A DNA stretch of 64,000 bases, from the NCBI RefSeq assembly GCF_012726175.1, contig NZ_JAASAD010000006.1, positions 124,001 to 188,000 of the forward strand. The letters are read 5' to 3'. The notes beneath the pieces were generated by a model. It was not told where the DNA came from. It saw only the letters and a program-made list of their open reading frames with translations, and did not search any database. Positions 35,719 to 44,543 of this stretch are shown piece after piece. A program made the translations under genes and the position numbers. Source of the DNA: Micromonospora sp. HNM0581. Its GTDB lineage: Bacteria > Actinomycetota > Actinomycetes > Mycobacteriales > Micromonosporaceae. The number at the start of each line of letters is the position of its first letter. Positions within the stretch are counted from its first letter, which is position 1.

Positions 35719-37075
35719 CGCTGCGCCGCGCACGGCGCAGTTTCCCAAGGTGCTGGTGGTCGGGCACATGCCGTTCGACCGTTCCACCGGTACCACGATC
35801 ACGTTGTCGAACCTTTTCCACGGCTGGCCGAAGGACCGGCTGGCGCAGGTGTACACCTCCCCTTCCGAACCGTCGACGGAGGTGTGTACGGAGTTCCTGC
35901 ACTTTCCGCCGCGCGAGCACTATCCCCGTCCGCAGTACCTCGCGCTACGGATGCTGGGCTGGAACGGCACCGGGCCGGTGCAGAGCATGCCGGCGCTGAC
36001 CGCCGTCCGCGACGCCGCCGACCGGCGGTCGACCGTGGCGGCCTGGTACACGCACCTCGTCGCGCTCGGTGACCTCAGCCCGCTGCACCTGCCCTCTCGG
36101 GTCACCAACTGGATGCGGCAGTACCGGCCCGACGTGGTCTACTCGATGCTCGGAAGCGTCCGGTTGACCCGGCTGGCAGCCCACGCCGCCCGGCACTGCC
36201 GGGTACCGGTGGTCCCGCACTTCACCGACGACTGGCCGGCGACCCTGTACGGCCGCCGTGAACTGGGTGGCTTCGCGGCGTCCCGGCTGCACGCCGCGGT
36301 CCGTGACCTCGTCGGGCTCGCCCCGTGCGGCATGGCGATCAGCGGACCGATGGCCGAGGAGTACCAGCGCCGGTACGGCATCCCGTTCGACGTCTTCACC
36401 AATTCGGTGGATGCGGACTTCTTCGCCGCGCCGCCGCCTCCGGTCACACCGGCACGCGACCGACCGGCGAACCTCGTCTACGTCGGGGCGCTGCACCTGG
36501 GCCGCTGGCGGTCCTTGCGCACCATCGCCGCCGGCGCGGCGGCGATCAGCACCGCAGCCACCCCGGTGCGGCTCACCGTGCACTGCCCGACCGAGGACGC
36601 CGAGCGCTACGGTCGGGAGTTCGCCGGGATTCCCGGCGTGCACTTCGGGCGGTCGCTGGCCAGCCACGAGGTGCCTGCCGTGCTCGCCGAGGCGGACATC
36701 CTGGTGCACGTCGAGAGCTTCGCCGAGGACACCCGGCGCTACACGCACTACTCGGTGTCCACGAAGATTCCTCAGTACCTCGCCGCCGGCCGGCCCATCT
36801 TCGGGCACGGCCCCGCCGAACTCGCCTCGATGGCGTACGTCCGGTCGGCCGGCGCCGGGATCGTGGTCGGGACGCCCGAGGAGGACGTGGTCACCGAACA
36901 GCTGTGGAAACTGTGTCTCGACTCGTCCTCCTGGCACGAGTTCGGGCGCAACGGTCGGGCCCACGCGGAACGCCACCACCGGCGGGAACGGGTGGCGACC
37001 CGGTTCGCCGAGGTGCTCCGCCAGGCCGCGGGTACCGGTGCTCCACGGCTGGCCGACGCGCGGGAGCCGGCGTGA
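35702..37075 (+). CDS. GT4-like glycosyltransferase
   Basis: A 457-residue predicted GT-B glycosyltransferase. The N-terminal part starts KVLVVGHMPFDRSTGTTIT; the donor half has NLVYVGALHLGRW and a KIPQYLAAGRPIFGHGPAE segment in place of the standard Glu-x7-Glu, as in some surface-polysaccharide transferases. ATG 35702 follows GAGAGGG, inside the flippase end. The stop overlaps the next start (GTGA). The donor is unknown. Confidence 0.78.
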   Translation: MTHPRDAAPRTAQFPKVLVVGHMPFDRSTGTTITLSNLFHGWPKDRLAQVYTSPSEPSTEVCTEFLHFPPREHYPRPQYLALRMLGWNGTGPVQSMPALTAVRDAADRRSTVAAWYTHLVALGDLSPLHLPSRVTNWMRQYRPDVVYSMLGSVRLTRLAAHAARHCRVPVVPHFTDDWPATLYGRRELGGFAASRLHAAVRDLVGLAPCGMAISGPMAEEYQRRYGIPFDVFTNSVDADFFAAPPPPVTPARDRPANLVYVGALHLGRWRSLRTIAAGAAAISTAATPVRLTVHCPTEDAERYGREFAGIPGVHFGRSLASHEVPAVLAEADILVHVESFAEDTRRYTHYSVSTKIPQYLAAGRPIFGHGPAELASMAYVRSAGAGIVVGTPEEDVVTEQLWKLCLDSSSWHEFGRNGRAHAERHHRRERVATRFAEVLRQAAGTGAPRLADAREPA

Positions 37076-38265
37076 AGCGTTCCGGAGAGTGGATCGCCTG
37101 TGTCGGCCCGTTCCTGTTCCCGTGGGGCGAAGCCAGTTCGCGGCGGGTCTTCGGGCTCGTCGGCTCGTTGGCGGCCGGCGGCCGGCACGTGGTGGTGGCC
37201 AGCGGTGACCCGCAGCCGCGTGTCCCGACGCCGCTGTCCGGCTTCGACGGGCCAGGAACGGTCTGCCACGTGGGCCTCGGCGAGGCACCGCCGGCCGGGT
37301 CGGGCCTGCTGCACGCGTCGGTGCGGACCTTCGTGACCTGGGGCCGACGCACGGTGCGGTGGCTGGAGGAGCAGCCGACGAGACCCTCGCACGTGATCCT
37401 GCACGGGGGACAGGAACGGTACGCCCACCAACTCCGCCGCTGGTGTACCCGACATCGGGTGCCGTTGGTGGCCGACGTGGTGGACTGGTACGACGGGCGG
37501 TACGTCAGGGGTGGCACGTACGGTCCGCTGAACGCCAGTATGAAACTGGCGCTGCGGTACCACTACCCGCGCTGCGACGGCATCATCGCCATCAGTTCCC
37601 TGCTCACCGATTACTACGCCGCCCGCACCGGTGCCGTCGTCCGCGTGCCGTCGACCGTGGACGTCCAGAACCTTCCGCTGCTGGCGCCTCCGGCGCGGCG
37701 GGGACCGGCACTGGTCGTCGCGTACGCGGGAAATCCCGGCCGGAACAACAAGGATCTGCTCTCCGACGTGGTGCTGGCCGTGCGGCGGGCGCACCACGCG
37801 GCGGCGCCGGTGGAGTTGCGCGTCCTCGGCCCGTCCCGGGCGGAGGTGGCGGCGCTGGCCGGTGGGGCGCTGCCGGACAACGTGCACGTGCTGGGGCGGT
37901 TGTCGCAGCAGCAGGTCCCGCTTGTGGTGCAGCAGGCGGACTTCACGGTGTTGCTCCGCCGGCCGGAGCGGGCCGCGAACGCGGGATTCTCCACGAAATT
38001 CTGTGAGAGCCTCGCCAACGGCGTACCGGTGATCGCCAATCTGACCGGCGACATGGGCGACTATCTCCACCACGGGGTGGAGGGGCTGGTCTGCCCAGAT
38101 CACTCGGTGGAGAGCCTGGTGCAGACGATCCGGCTGGCGACCAGGCTCAGCGAACAGGACCGGAACCGGCTTCGGGTGGCGGCGCGGGAGCGGGCACTGA
38201 AGTCTCTCGACTACCGCGTCCACGCCGTCGCCCTCGGTGTGTTCCTCGACGAGCTACGCCGCTGA
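37072..38265 (+). CDS. GT4-like glycosyltransferase
   Basis: A 397-residue predicted GT-B glycosyltransferase. Visible signs are FLFPWGEASSRRVFGLVGSL at the N terminus, DGIIAISSLLTDYY in the linker, VVAYAGNPGRNNKDLL at the donor-domain start, and NAGFSTKFCESLANGVPVIA at the donor site. The frame is open for 249 codons upstream, but GTG 37072 overlaps the preceding stop and gives the normal length. It ends facing the convergent LCP gene. The donor and acceptor are unknown. Confidence 0.8.
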   Translation: MKRSGEWIACVGPFLFPWGEASSRRVFGLVGSLAAGGRHVVVASGDPQPRVPTPLSGFDGPGTVCHVGLGEAPPAGSGLLHASVRTFVTWGRRTVRWLEEQPTRPSHVILHGGQERYAHQLRRWCTRHRVPLVADVVDWYDGRYVRGGTYGPLNASMKLALRYHYPRCDGIIAISSLLTDYYAARTGAVVRVPSTVDVQNLPLLAPPARRGPALVVAYAGNPGRNNKDLLSDVVLAVRRAHHAAAPVELRVLGPSRAEVAALAGGALPDNVHVLGRLSQQQVPLVVQQADFTVLLRRPERAANAGFSTKFCESLANGVPVIANLTGDMGDYLHHGVEGLVCPDHSVESLVQTIRLATRLSEQDRNRLRVAARERALKSLDYRVHAVALGVFLDELRR

Positions 38266-38342
38266 CAGCCGTTCCCGGTCACGGACGAGTCGGGCCGGGC
38301 GGGCTGCGTTCACGCCACTGCCCGAGCGTCCACGAACGTGGC

Positions 38343-39326
38343 CTACGACGGGTTCTCGGCCAGCCAGTGGTCGACTTCGTCGTTTTTGACCGCCTGGTAC
38401 AGGCCGGCGGCGGCAGCCCGGTCCGGCAGGATGACGCTCTGGTCGCCGATCATGCCGACTCCGGCCGACGGGCTGGTCACCGTGGTCACCCGGTCGGCCC
38501 GGATCCGTCGCAGCCGCCACGCGGTGTCGGCGATGGACAGATCGTCGTCGACCTGGACGGCACCGGCGAGGTTTCGCAGGAAGCCGTCGAGCCGTGCCGG
38601 TTCGGCCAGGATGCCCTTGCGGGTCACCTCCTGCAGCACGGCGACGAATATCGCCTGCTGGTGGCGGATCCGGCTGAAGTCTCCGTCGGCGAACTGGTGA
38701 CGTTCGCGGGCGTATTCCAGGGCGACCGCGCTGTTCATCCGGTGGGTACCGGGGGGTAGGACGGCGCCGCCGGCGGCGAAGGAGGTGAACGGTGCGTCGA
38801 CGGCGACCTCGACCCCGCCCAACGTGTCGATGATGCGGCCGAAGCCGGCGAAGTCGACGATCACGACGTGGTCGATCCGGACGCCGGTGAACTCCTCCAC
38901 GGTCTGGACGAGCAGCGGCGCCCCACCCCAGGCGTACGCGGCATTGATCTTCGCGGATCGCCGTTGCTCTTCCGGGCGGACGGTGGGGACGTTCACCCAG
39001 GTGTCGCGGGGGATGGAGATGAGGTGCGCCCGGTCCTGGCTGTGCGGGACGTGCACCAGGATGATGTTGTCGCTGCGCTGCGGCCCACCCGGCTGTTCGG
39101 CCTGGTCCGTGCCGACGACGAGGAAGTTGAGCGCCTCGTCTGGCACGGGCCGCTGCTCGGCGGGAATGTCGCGGAAGGCGTCGACCCGCGTCACCTTCGA
39201 GTCGAGTGAGCGGAGATAGAGCCAGCCCCCTGCGCCGACGCCGACCACCAGCACAGCCAGGACGGCGACGAGCGCGACCGCGCGCGTCCACCGGTTGCGC
39301 AACGAACCGGGTATCCGCAGTCTCAT
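38343..39326 (-). CDS. LytR-CpsA-Psr (LCP) family protein
   Basis: A 327-residue protein with a short cytoplasmic basic N terminus, one membrane helix (residues 15-37) and an extracellular LCP domain. Conserved residues are Asp74 (VVGTD), Arg84-Ser85-Asp86 (RSDNIILV), and Arg107-Asp108 (SIPRDTWV), followed by KINAAYAWGG. LCP enzymes transfer lipid-linked glycopolymers to peptidoglycan. The frame is open to 39569, but ATG 39326 has ATGAGG six bases upstream and gives a clean N terminus. Its place within the glycan locus suggests it attaches the polymer made here to the cell wall. Confidence 0.9.
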   Translation of the reverse strand: MRLRIPGSLRNRWTRAVALVAVLAVLVVGVGAGGWLYLRSLDSKVTRVDAFRDIPAEQRPVPDEALNFLVVGTDQAEQPGGPQRSDNIILVHVPHSQDRAHLISIPRDTWVNVPTVRPEEQRRSAKINAAYAWGGAPLLVQTVEEFTGVRIDHVVIVDFAGFGRIIDTLGGVEVAVDAPFTSFAAGGAVLPPGTHRMNSAVALEYARERHQFADGDFSRIRHQQAIFVAVLQEVTRKGILAEPARLDGFLRNLAGAVQVDDDLSIADTAWRLRRIRADRVTTVTSPSAGVGMIGDQSVILPDRAAAAGLYQAVKNDEVDHWLAENPS

Positions 39327-39417
39327 CGTCGACCTCATCTCCGACGCCGGAAGCCCGCCCACCCGTGTCGCCGGCACACGGTGGACAGCATGTGGTCGAG
39401 CACGTCCATCCGGCGGG

Positions 39418-40617
39418 TCACTGCCCGGCCTCCTCGGGCGGATCCTGCTGATCAGCCGTCGGCGCGTGGTCGCAGCCCCCCGGCGTACCGTCGCTTCCGG
39501 TGGTCCGCGCCGGGGGTTGGCACACCCGCTCCGGATAGGTGTCGGGACGGCCCGGGTCGAACAGATCATTCGTCCAGAACAGCGTCAGCAGCTCCTCGGT
39601 CCCGGTGTTGGTGATCTCGTGTGCCCACATCGTCGGCATGTCCACCACCACCGGGGACTCCCCGCTGACCGGGAAGCGGACAACCTCCTGGTACCCGACC
39701 CGGCGGAGCCGGATCTCGGCGGCACCGCGCACGACGGCGAAGCGTTCGACCTTCGCCAGGTGGAAGTGGTCTCCCCGGGTGATGCCGGGCCGGGTGGTCG
39801 ACATGAAGAACTGCCCACCACCGCCCTGGGCCCGGACGACCTCCGTCAGGCTTCCCCTTCCGTCAGTCCGTCCGGTCAGCGGCAGGGGCATGTGCTCCGG
39901 GAAGCAGTGTGACCGGTAGGTGTTGAACATGCGCACGGCGTGCCGGTCGGACAACGACGGGAACTCCCCGGACCGGTAGACGATCGACAGGTCGGTCAGC
40001 CACTCGGCGAGACGGGGCACGTCGATCCGTACCGCCGGCATGGTCGGGTCCCAGGTGTGCCCGGCGTCCAGCCCGACGAGCCGGGCCACGGCGTCCTGTA
40101 CGTGCACCAGCTCCAGTTCCTGATCCCCCCGGACGTCCGGCCGGCCGCCGTCGGCGAGTATCCGGCAGAAGGTGGCTACCACCGAGTTGTAGAAGGGGCG
40201 CCCGTGTTCGCCGTAGAGGTTGGGCAACAGGACGTCGTCGAAGTCGTAGCCGACTCCGGCGGACGCGGCGAGTGTGCTGGCCGCCGCCGCCTTGCTGTCG
40301 CCGTACGGCGTCGCGTTGCCGGCCTGCACCGAGTTGGCGAACACCACCCGTTTCGGCGGGTTGGGGCACCGTTGCAGGGCGTCGACGAGCGACTGTGCCG
40401 AACCCACGTTGCCGGCGACCACTCCGGCCGGGCTACCCCGGTTGACGCCTGCGAGGTGCAGGAGCAGATCCGTGCCGGCGATCCGGTCGGCGGCGACCGC
40501 CGGGTCGGCCAACTCCGTCCGGGTCAGCACCGTCGGTTCGGGCCAGCCCACCGCCCGGAGCAGTACCCGCACGTGCCAGCCGAGGAATCCGCCGGCTCCG
40601 GTCAGCGCGACCTTCAT
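39418..40617 (-). CDS. CapF/WbjC-like reductase with C-terminal cupin domain
   Basis: A 399-residue two-domain protein. The N-terminal short-chain reductase domain has LTGAGGFLGWH and Tyr-x3-Lys in PYGDSKAAA; the C-terminal part (from about residue 250) is a cupin with GDHFHLAKVERFAVVRG. This fusion defines CapF/WbjC/FnlB, which reduces the CapE product to UDP-2-acetamido-2,6-dideoxy-L-talose on the way to UDP-L-FucNAc. The ATG overlaps the stop of the adjacent capE-like gene (ATGA). The C-terminal 30 residues are proline-rich and may be a lineage extension. Confidence 0.9.
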   Translation of the reverse strand: MKVALTGAGGFLGWHVRVLLRAVGWPEPTVLTRTELADPAVAADRIAGTDLLLHLAGVNRGSPAGVVAGNVGSAQSLVDALQRCPNPPKRVVFANSVQAGNATPYGDSKAAAASTLAASAGVGYDFDDVLLPNLYGEHGRPFYNSVVATFCRILADGGRPDVRGDQELELVHVQDAVARLVGLDAGHTWDPTMPAVRIDVPRLAEWLTDLSIVYRSGEFPSLSDRHAVRMFNTYRSHCFPEHMPLPLTGRTDGRGSLTEVVRAQGGGGQFFMSTTRPGITRGDHFHLAKVERFAVVRGAAEIRLRRVGYQEVVRFPVSGESPVVVDMPTMWAHEITNTGTEELLTLFWTNDLFDPGRPDTYPERVCQPPARTTGSDGTPGGCDHAPTADQQDPPEEAGQ

Positions 40618-41651
40618 GACACCAGGGCCGGTTCGCGTACGGCCAGTTCTGCCCGGATCTCCGGAAGGCCGAGCAGCACCTCCCTAATCTCCGACACGTC
40701 CAGGCGCAACGCGTTCGCCGAGTTGAGTTCCTGCACGACGGCCGTTCCGGAGATGGCGAGACTGGGTGGCAGGGAGTGCACCGTAGGGCCGTCCATCGGC
40801 ACCCGCAGGAAGTCACCGAAATCGTCGGCCCGCGCCACCTCTTCCGCGCTGGCCAGGCACTCGTGCAGCTTCTCACCGAGCCGTGCGCCCACCGTGTCGT
40901 ACTTCTCCGGTGCGTCGAACAGCTGGCACATGGCCAGCGCCAGTTCCCCGACCCGGCAGGCGCTGGCTTTGTGGATGAAGACGTCTCCGGGGTGCGCGTG
41001 CGCGAACGCGTGTTCGACCAGTTGCACCGAGTCCGCGAGTGACATCAGGAAGCGGGTCATGTCGGGATCGGTGACTGTCGGTGCCCGCCCGGTCCGGATC
41101 TGCTTGACGAACAACGGAATGACCGAGCCGCGTGAGTACATCACGTTGCCGTAGCGCACACAGGACACCGTGGTGTCGCTGTCGGGGTGGTTGCGGGCGT
41201 GCGCCTGGGCCAGCTTCTCCATGATCGCCTTGGTCATTCCCATCGTGTTGACCGGCTGGACCGCCTTGTCGGTGCTCAGCAGGACGACGGAGCGGACACC
41301 CTGACGCTCTGCCGCCTCCACCACGTTGGCGCTGCCCGACACGTTGGTCCGGACTGCCTCGATCGGGAAGAACTCACAGGCCGGGACCTGTTTGAGCGCG
41401 GCGGCGTGGAAGATGTGGTCGACGTCGCGGGTGGCACGCAGCACGGTTTCGAAATCCCGGACGTCACCGAGGTGATATCGCACCCGGTCGTCCGCGAGCG
41501 CGTGCCGCATCGCATCCTGTTTGGCCTCGTCCCGGCTGAGGACTCGTATCTCGGCCACGCCCCTGTCGAGCAGTCGACGAACCATCGTCTGGCCGAACGA
41601 GCCGGTGCCGCCGGTGACGAGGACCGTCGCCTCGGGCTCAAAAGGTGTCAT
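40614..41651 (-). CDS. UDP-GlcNAc 4,6-dehydratase/5-epimerase, CapE/WbjB-like (copy 2)
   Basis: A 345-residue paralogue of the protein at 19033-20082. It has GGTGSFG (14-20), STDK (126-129) and Met137-x3-Lys141. By hand count, 107 of 140 residues (11-150) are identical between the two without a gap. It forms a two-gene unit with the CapF-like reductase, so together they should make the L-talo intermediate of UDP-L-FucNAc; the 2-epimerase needed for the last step is found only at 17681-18805. ATG 41651 follows GAAGGGA. Confidence 0.9.
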   Translation of the reverse strand: MTPFEPEATVLVTGGTGSFGQTMVRRLLDRGVAEIRVLSRDEAKQDAMRHALADDRVRYHLGDVRDFETVLRATRDVDHIFHAAALKQVPACEFFPIEAVRTNVSGSANVVEAAERQGVRSVVLLSTDKAVQPVNTMGMTKAIMEKLAQAHARNHPDSDTTVSCVRYGNVMYSRGSVIPLFVKQIRTGRAPTVTDPDMTRFLMSLADSVQLVEHAFAHAHPGDVFIHKASACRVGELALAMCQLFDAPEKYDTVGARLGEKLHECLASAEEVARADDFGDFLRVPMDGPTVHSLPPSLAISGTAVVQELNSANALRLDVSEIREVLLGLPEIRAELAVREPALVS

Positions 41652-41896
41652 CGAGATCCCTTCATAGCTGTCGCTTCTGCCAGGAGCGGAGGCCGATGCC
41701 CCCTAGACGAGGTCTACCGGATGCATCACCACCAAAAGGACAAACAGCCGAAAATGGGTGTTAAGCCACGATTATTCTCTTACCGGGTGGATTGGCACGG
41801 CAGCGAGCCCTGATCCGGTAGCGCGGTGGTGATCCGCCCTGACCAGCCGCGCACGACCCGTGCAGCGGAGGCGAGCCCGACCGGAAGGTGCTGTAG
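41652..41896. promoter_or_regulatory. Divergent promoter region between capE copy 2 and the polymerase-like gene
   Basis: A 245-base region with a marked AT-rich stretch at about 41723-41785 (AAAAGGACAAACAG, AAAATGGGTGTTAAG, ATTATTCTC) and a small inverted repeat TAGAC-GAG-GTCTA at 41704-41716. It must hold promoters for both directions, but I could not assign hexamers with confidence. Confidence 0.35.
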
Positions 41897-43339
41897 GTGG
41901 CATCCGTAGATGCGGAACGCGACTGGGAACTGCGACCACATCCAGACGGCCGGGTCGCTACGGCCTCGCCAGCCGCAGGGCAGGAGTCCGACACGTGGGA
42001 GCCGCCCAGCCAGCGATCGATCTGGCTTCCGCTACTGCTCGCCCTGTCCTGGATGCTCGGCACCTTCGCTGTCTTCTGGCTCAGCGAACTGGACGAGCAG
42101 GTGCAGAACGGGACGCAACTGTGTGTCTTCGTGTTCGGCGCCACCGCTCTGTTCGCCCTCGGATACACCGTCCACATGTGGCATTGCCCACCCGCCAGGT
42201 TCCGCCGCGTCACACCGACCCGATACACCACGGTCCGGAAACTTCTCGTCGTCGCAGCCGGCTACCACGTTGTCGCGAGCGCCGCCGCACTGGCCACGCT
42301 GGGCGCGACAGGGCCGACGGGCATATGGTCCAACGTGCGCGACCCAGCCGACGCCTACCTGCACAAACTGGACGCGTACGCGCAGGGCGCCGGCCAGGGC
42401 AACGGAATCCTGACGCTGCTCGCACTATTCGGTGTCTGCGGCACCATGCTGGCACCGCTCCTGGTGGTGTACTGGCGCCGGCTGTCCTGGCCGATCCGGG
42501 CGTTCGGCCTGCTCGGCCTCGCCTTCCACGTGACGTACTACCTTTTCGTCGGCACGCTCAAGGGCCTCGGCGACGTCTCGGTCATGCTGGGGGCGGGACT
42601 GCTCGTCGTCGCGGTGACAACCCGCCGCCGGATGGGAAGGCGACGCGGCAGACTTCTCGCGCTCGGTGCCACGATCGTCGTCGCCTTCACGGTCTACATG
42701 GTCTTCAGCCAGGCGGCGCGCAGCACCGTCTTCGGCACGAGCGACATGGTCAAGGCCAACCCCGCCGTGGTCGACGTGACCGGCCCCCACGTGGCGCACG
42801 GCATCGCCGCCGTGCTGTTCTACCCGACCCACGGCTACCTGGGACTGGCACACAACCTACAGGTGCCGTTCGAATGGTCCAACGGCCTGGGCAACGCACC
42901 CGCCGCGACCCTCCTCGCCGAACAGCAGCTCGGTGTGGACGCGTCGGACAACCCGAGCTACCCGGAGCGTACGGAGAACGCCACCGGCTGGCCCGCCCAG
43001 TTGTACTGGGCGACGATCTACCCCTGGCTCGCCTCCGACCTCACCTTCCCCGGCGCCGCGCTGTTCATGGGGCTGGTCGGGTGGTTCTTCGCCCGGGTGT
43101 GGTCGGAGGCTTTCGTCGCCAGACGCGTACTACCGCTACTGATCTTCGCTCAACTCTGGATCCTCATCGCCTATCTGCCGGCCAACAACCAGCTCGGCAT
43201 GTCCCCGGAATCCGTCACCGGAATGATCACCCTGTTGGCGCTCTACCTGTGCCGCCCACGGCGACGGACACCCGAACACCTCGGGCCCGCACCTCGGCGC
43301 CCATCGGCGGGGACAGACCCACGACCGGCAGCTACCTGA
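41897..43339 (+). CDS. Multispanning membrane protein, candidate glycan polymerase (Wzy-like)
   Basis: A 480-residue protein with about ten hydrophobic helices and polar ends. A long external loop near residues 300-370 (NLQVPFEWSNGLGNAP to NATGWPAQLYWATIYPW) lies before the last helices, a shape common in Wzy-like O-antigen polymerases. Sequence signature is weak in this family, so the assignment rests on topology and position among glycan genes. GTG 41897 has GGAAGG upstream. It is divergent from the capE-capF pair and convergent with the App1-like gene. Confidence 0.6.
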   Translation: MASVDAERDWELRPHPDGRVATASPAAGQESDTWEPPSQRSIWLPLLLALSWMLGTFAVFWLSELDEQVQNGTQLCVFVFGATALFALGYTVHMWHCPPARFRRVTPTRYTTVRKLLVVAAGYHVVASAAALATLGATGPTGIWSNVRDPADAYLHKLDAYAQGAGQGNGILTLLALFGVCGTMLAPLLVVYWRRLSWPIRAFGLLGLAFHVTYYLFVGTLKGLGDVSVMLGAGLLVVAVTTRRRMGRRRGRLLALGATIVVAFTVYMVFSQAARSTVFGTSDMVKANPAVVDVTGPHVAHGIAAVLFYPTHGYLGLAHNLQVPFEWSNGLGNAPAATLLAEQQLGVDASDNPSYPERTENATGWPAQLYWATIYPWLASDLTFPGAALFMGLVGWFFARVWSEAFVARRVLPLLIFAQLWILIAYLPANNQLGMSPESVTGMITLLALYLCRPRRRTPEHLGPAPRRPSAGTDPRPAAT

Positions 43340-43389
43340 CCCGCCACGCTCACCGTGCGCAGCCGAAACAGCCGGTGGGGACGGCAGAC

Positions 43390-44430
43390 TCAGACCAGAC
43401 CCGCCCCGCGCAGCAGGGTCCACAGGCCGGCGCCGTCGGGGGCGGAGAGCCACTTCTGCCCCACCGGCCCCTCGGTGGGACTGTCGTGCGGGACGGGCAG
43501 GCTACCGGCCAGAACCGCCTGGGTGGGAGACAGCCGACGGATCGCCACCCCGGCGATGCTGTCCGGGTGGGCGACCGCGAACTCGCGGTAGATTTCCTGG
43601 TCGTGCTGACCGTCGTCGCCGACGAGCAGCCAGCGTACGTCGGGGAACTCCTTGGCCAGCCGGGCCAGGGTGGCCCGCTTGTGTTCCCGGCCGCTGCGGA
43701 ACCAGCGGTCCTGGGTCGGTCCCCAGTCGGTCAGCAGCAGCGGCCCGGCCGGGTAGAGGTGCCGCGACAGGAACCGGGTCAACGTCGGCGCGACGTTCCA
43801 CGCGCCGGTGGACAGATAGAACACCGGCGCGCCGGGGTGAGCGGTGACCAACCGCTCGTAGAGCACCGCCATGCCGGGCACCGCCGCGCGAGCGTGTTCG
43901 TCGAGGACGAACGTGTTCCACGCGGCGAGCAGTGGCCGGGGCAGCGCCGTCACCATGACCGTGTCGTCGATGTCGGAGAGGATGCCGAAGCGCACCTCCG
44001 GGTCGAGGATGCGCACCGGAGCCTCGACCGGATCGGCGTCGGGCACGCCCAGCCGCACCGTACCCCAACCAGGTGGCAGGCCCGCCGCGACCACGGTGTC
44101 GACGAAGCCGCTGCGGTCGGCCTGCGCCTCGTGCACCACCCCACCGGTCTCGATGGTCACGGTCACGTGCTTGGCCGGCAGGGTGGTGAAGCTGCGCCAC
44201 CCCCGGACCTTCTCCAGCCGGCCGCGCTGGCGGGTGTCCGGCCGCCCCAGCAGCACCCGGCACATCACCCGCACCCAACCGGGCCCCCCGTAACCGGTGT
44301 ACGCGATGATGTTCATCCGCCAGCCGGTCCGCCGCAGCCGGCGTTCCACCAGGCCGTGCACGGCGTCCTCGATCCGCGCGGCCCGGTGCAGGTTCGGTAC
44401 GGCCAGTCGGCCTGCGGGAGTCGGTGACAC
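43390..44430 (-). CDS. App1-like phosphatase domain protein (DUF2183)
   Basis: A 346-residue protein. The HAD-type motif DIDDT (Asp153, Asp155, Thr157; ILSDIDDTVMV), STGAWNV and LLVGDDGQHD match the catalytic domain of App1, a phosphatidate phosphatase first known in yeast. An N-terminal beta domain (AKHVTVTIETGG) precedes it. There is no signal peptide. GTG 44430 is selected since AGGG lies eight bases upstream and the frame beyond lacks protein character. Its substrate in bacteria is not established. Confidence 0.85.
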   Translation of the reverse strand: MSPTPAGRLAVPNLHRAARIEDAVHGLVERRLRRTGWRMNIIAYTGYGGPGWVRVMCRVLLGRPDTRQRGRLEKVRGWRSFTTLPAKHVTVTIETGGVVHEAQADRSGFVDTVVAAGLPPGWGTVRLGVPDADPVEAPVRILDPEVRFGILSDIDDTVMVTALPRPLLAAWNTFVLDEHARAAVPGMAVLYERLVTAHPGAPVFYLSTGAWNVAPTLTRFLSRHLYPAGPLLLTDWGPTQDRWFRSGREHKRATLARLAKEFPDVRWLLVGDDGQHDQEIYREFAVAHPDSIAGVAIRRLSPTQAVLAGSLPVPHDSPTEGPVGQKWLSAPDGAGLWTLLRGAGLV

Positions 44431-44543
44431 GCAAGCAACCCTGCCACAGACCAGTCTCCTCGGCCACGTGAGCTGAGCCGAACCGCCACGCCCGACGTCG
44501 TCGCCGTGACACACTCCGGTCGGACGGCGACGGGGGCGAGGTC

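Noticed and set aside
41860..44427. An 855-codon open frame on the plus strand
   Set aside because: It overlaps the polymerase-like gene in another frame and runs antisense to the App1-like gene; composition is that of a shadow frame.
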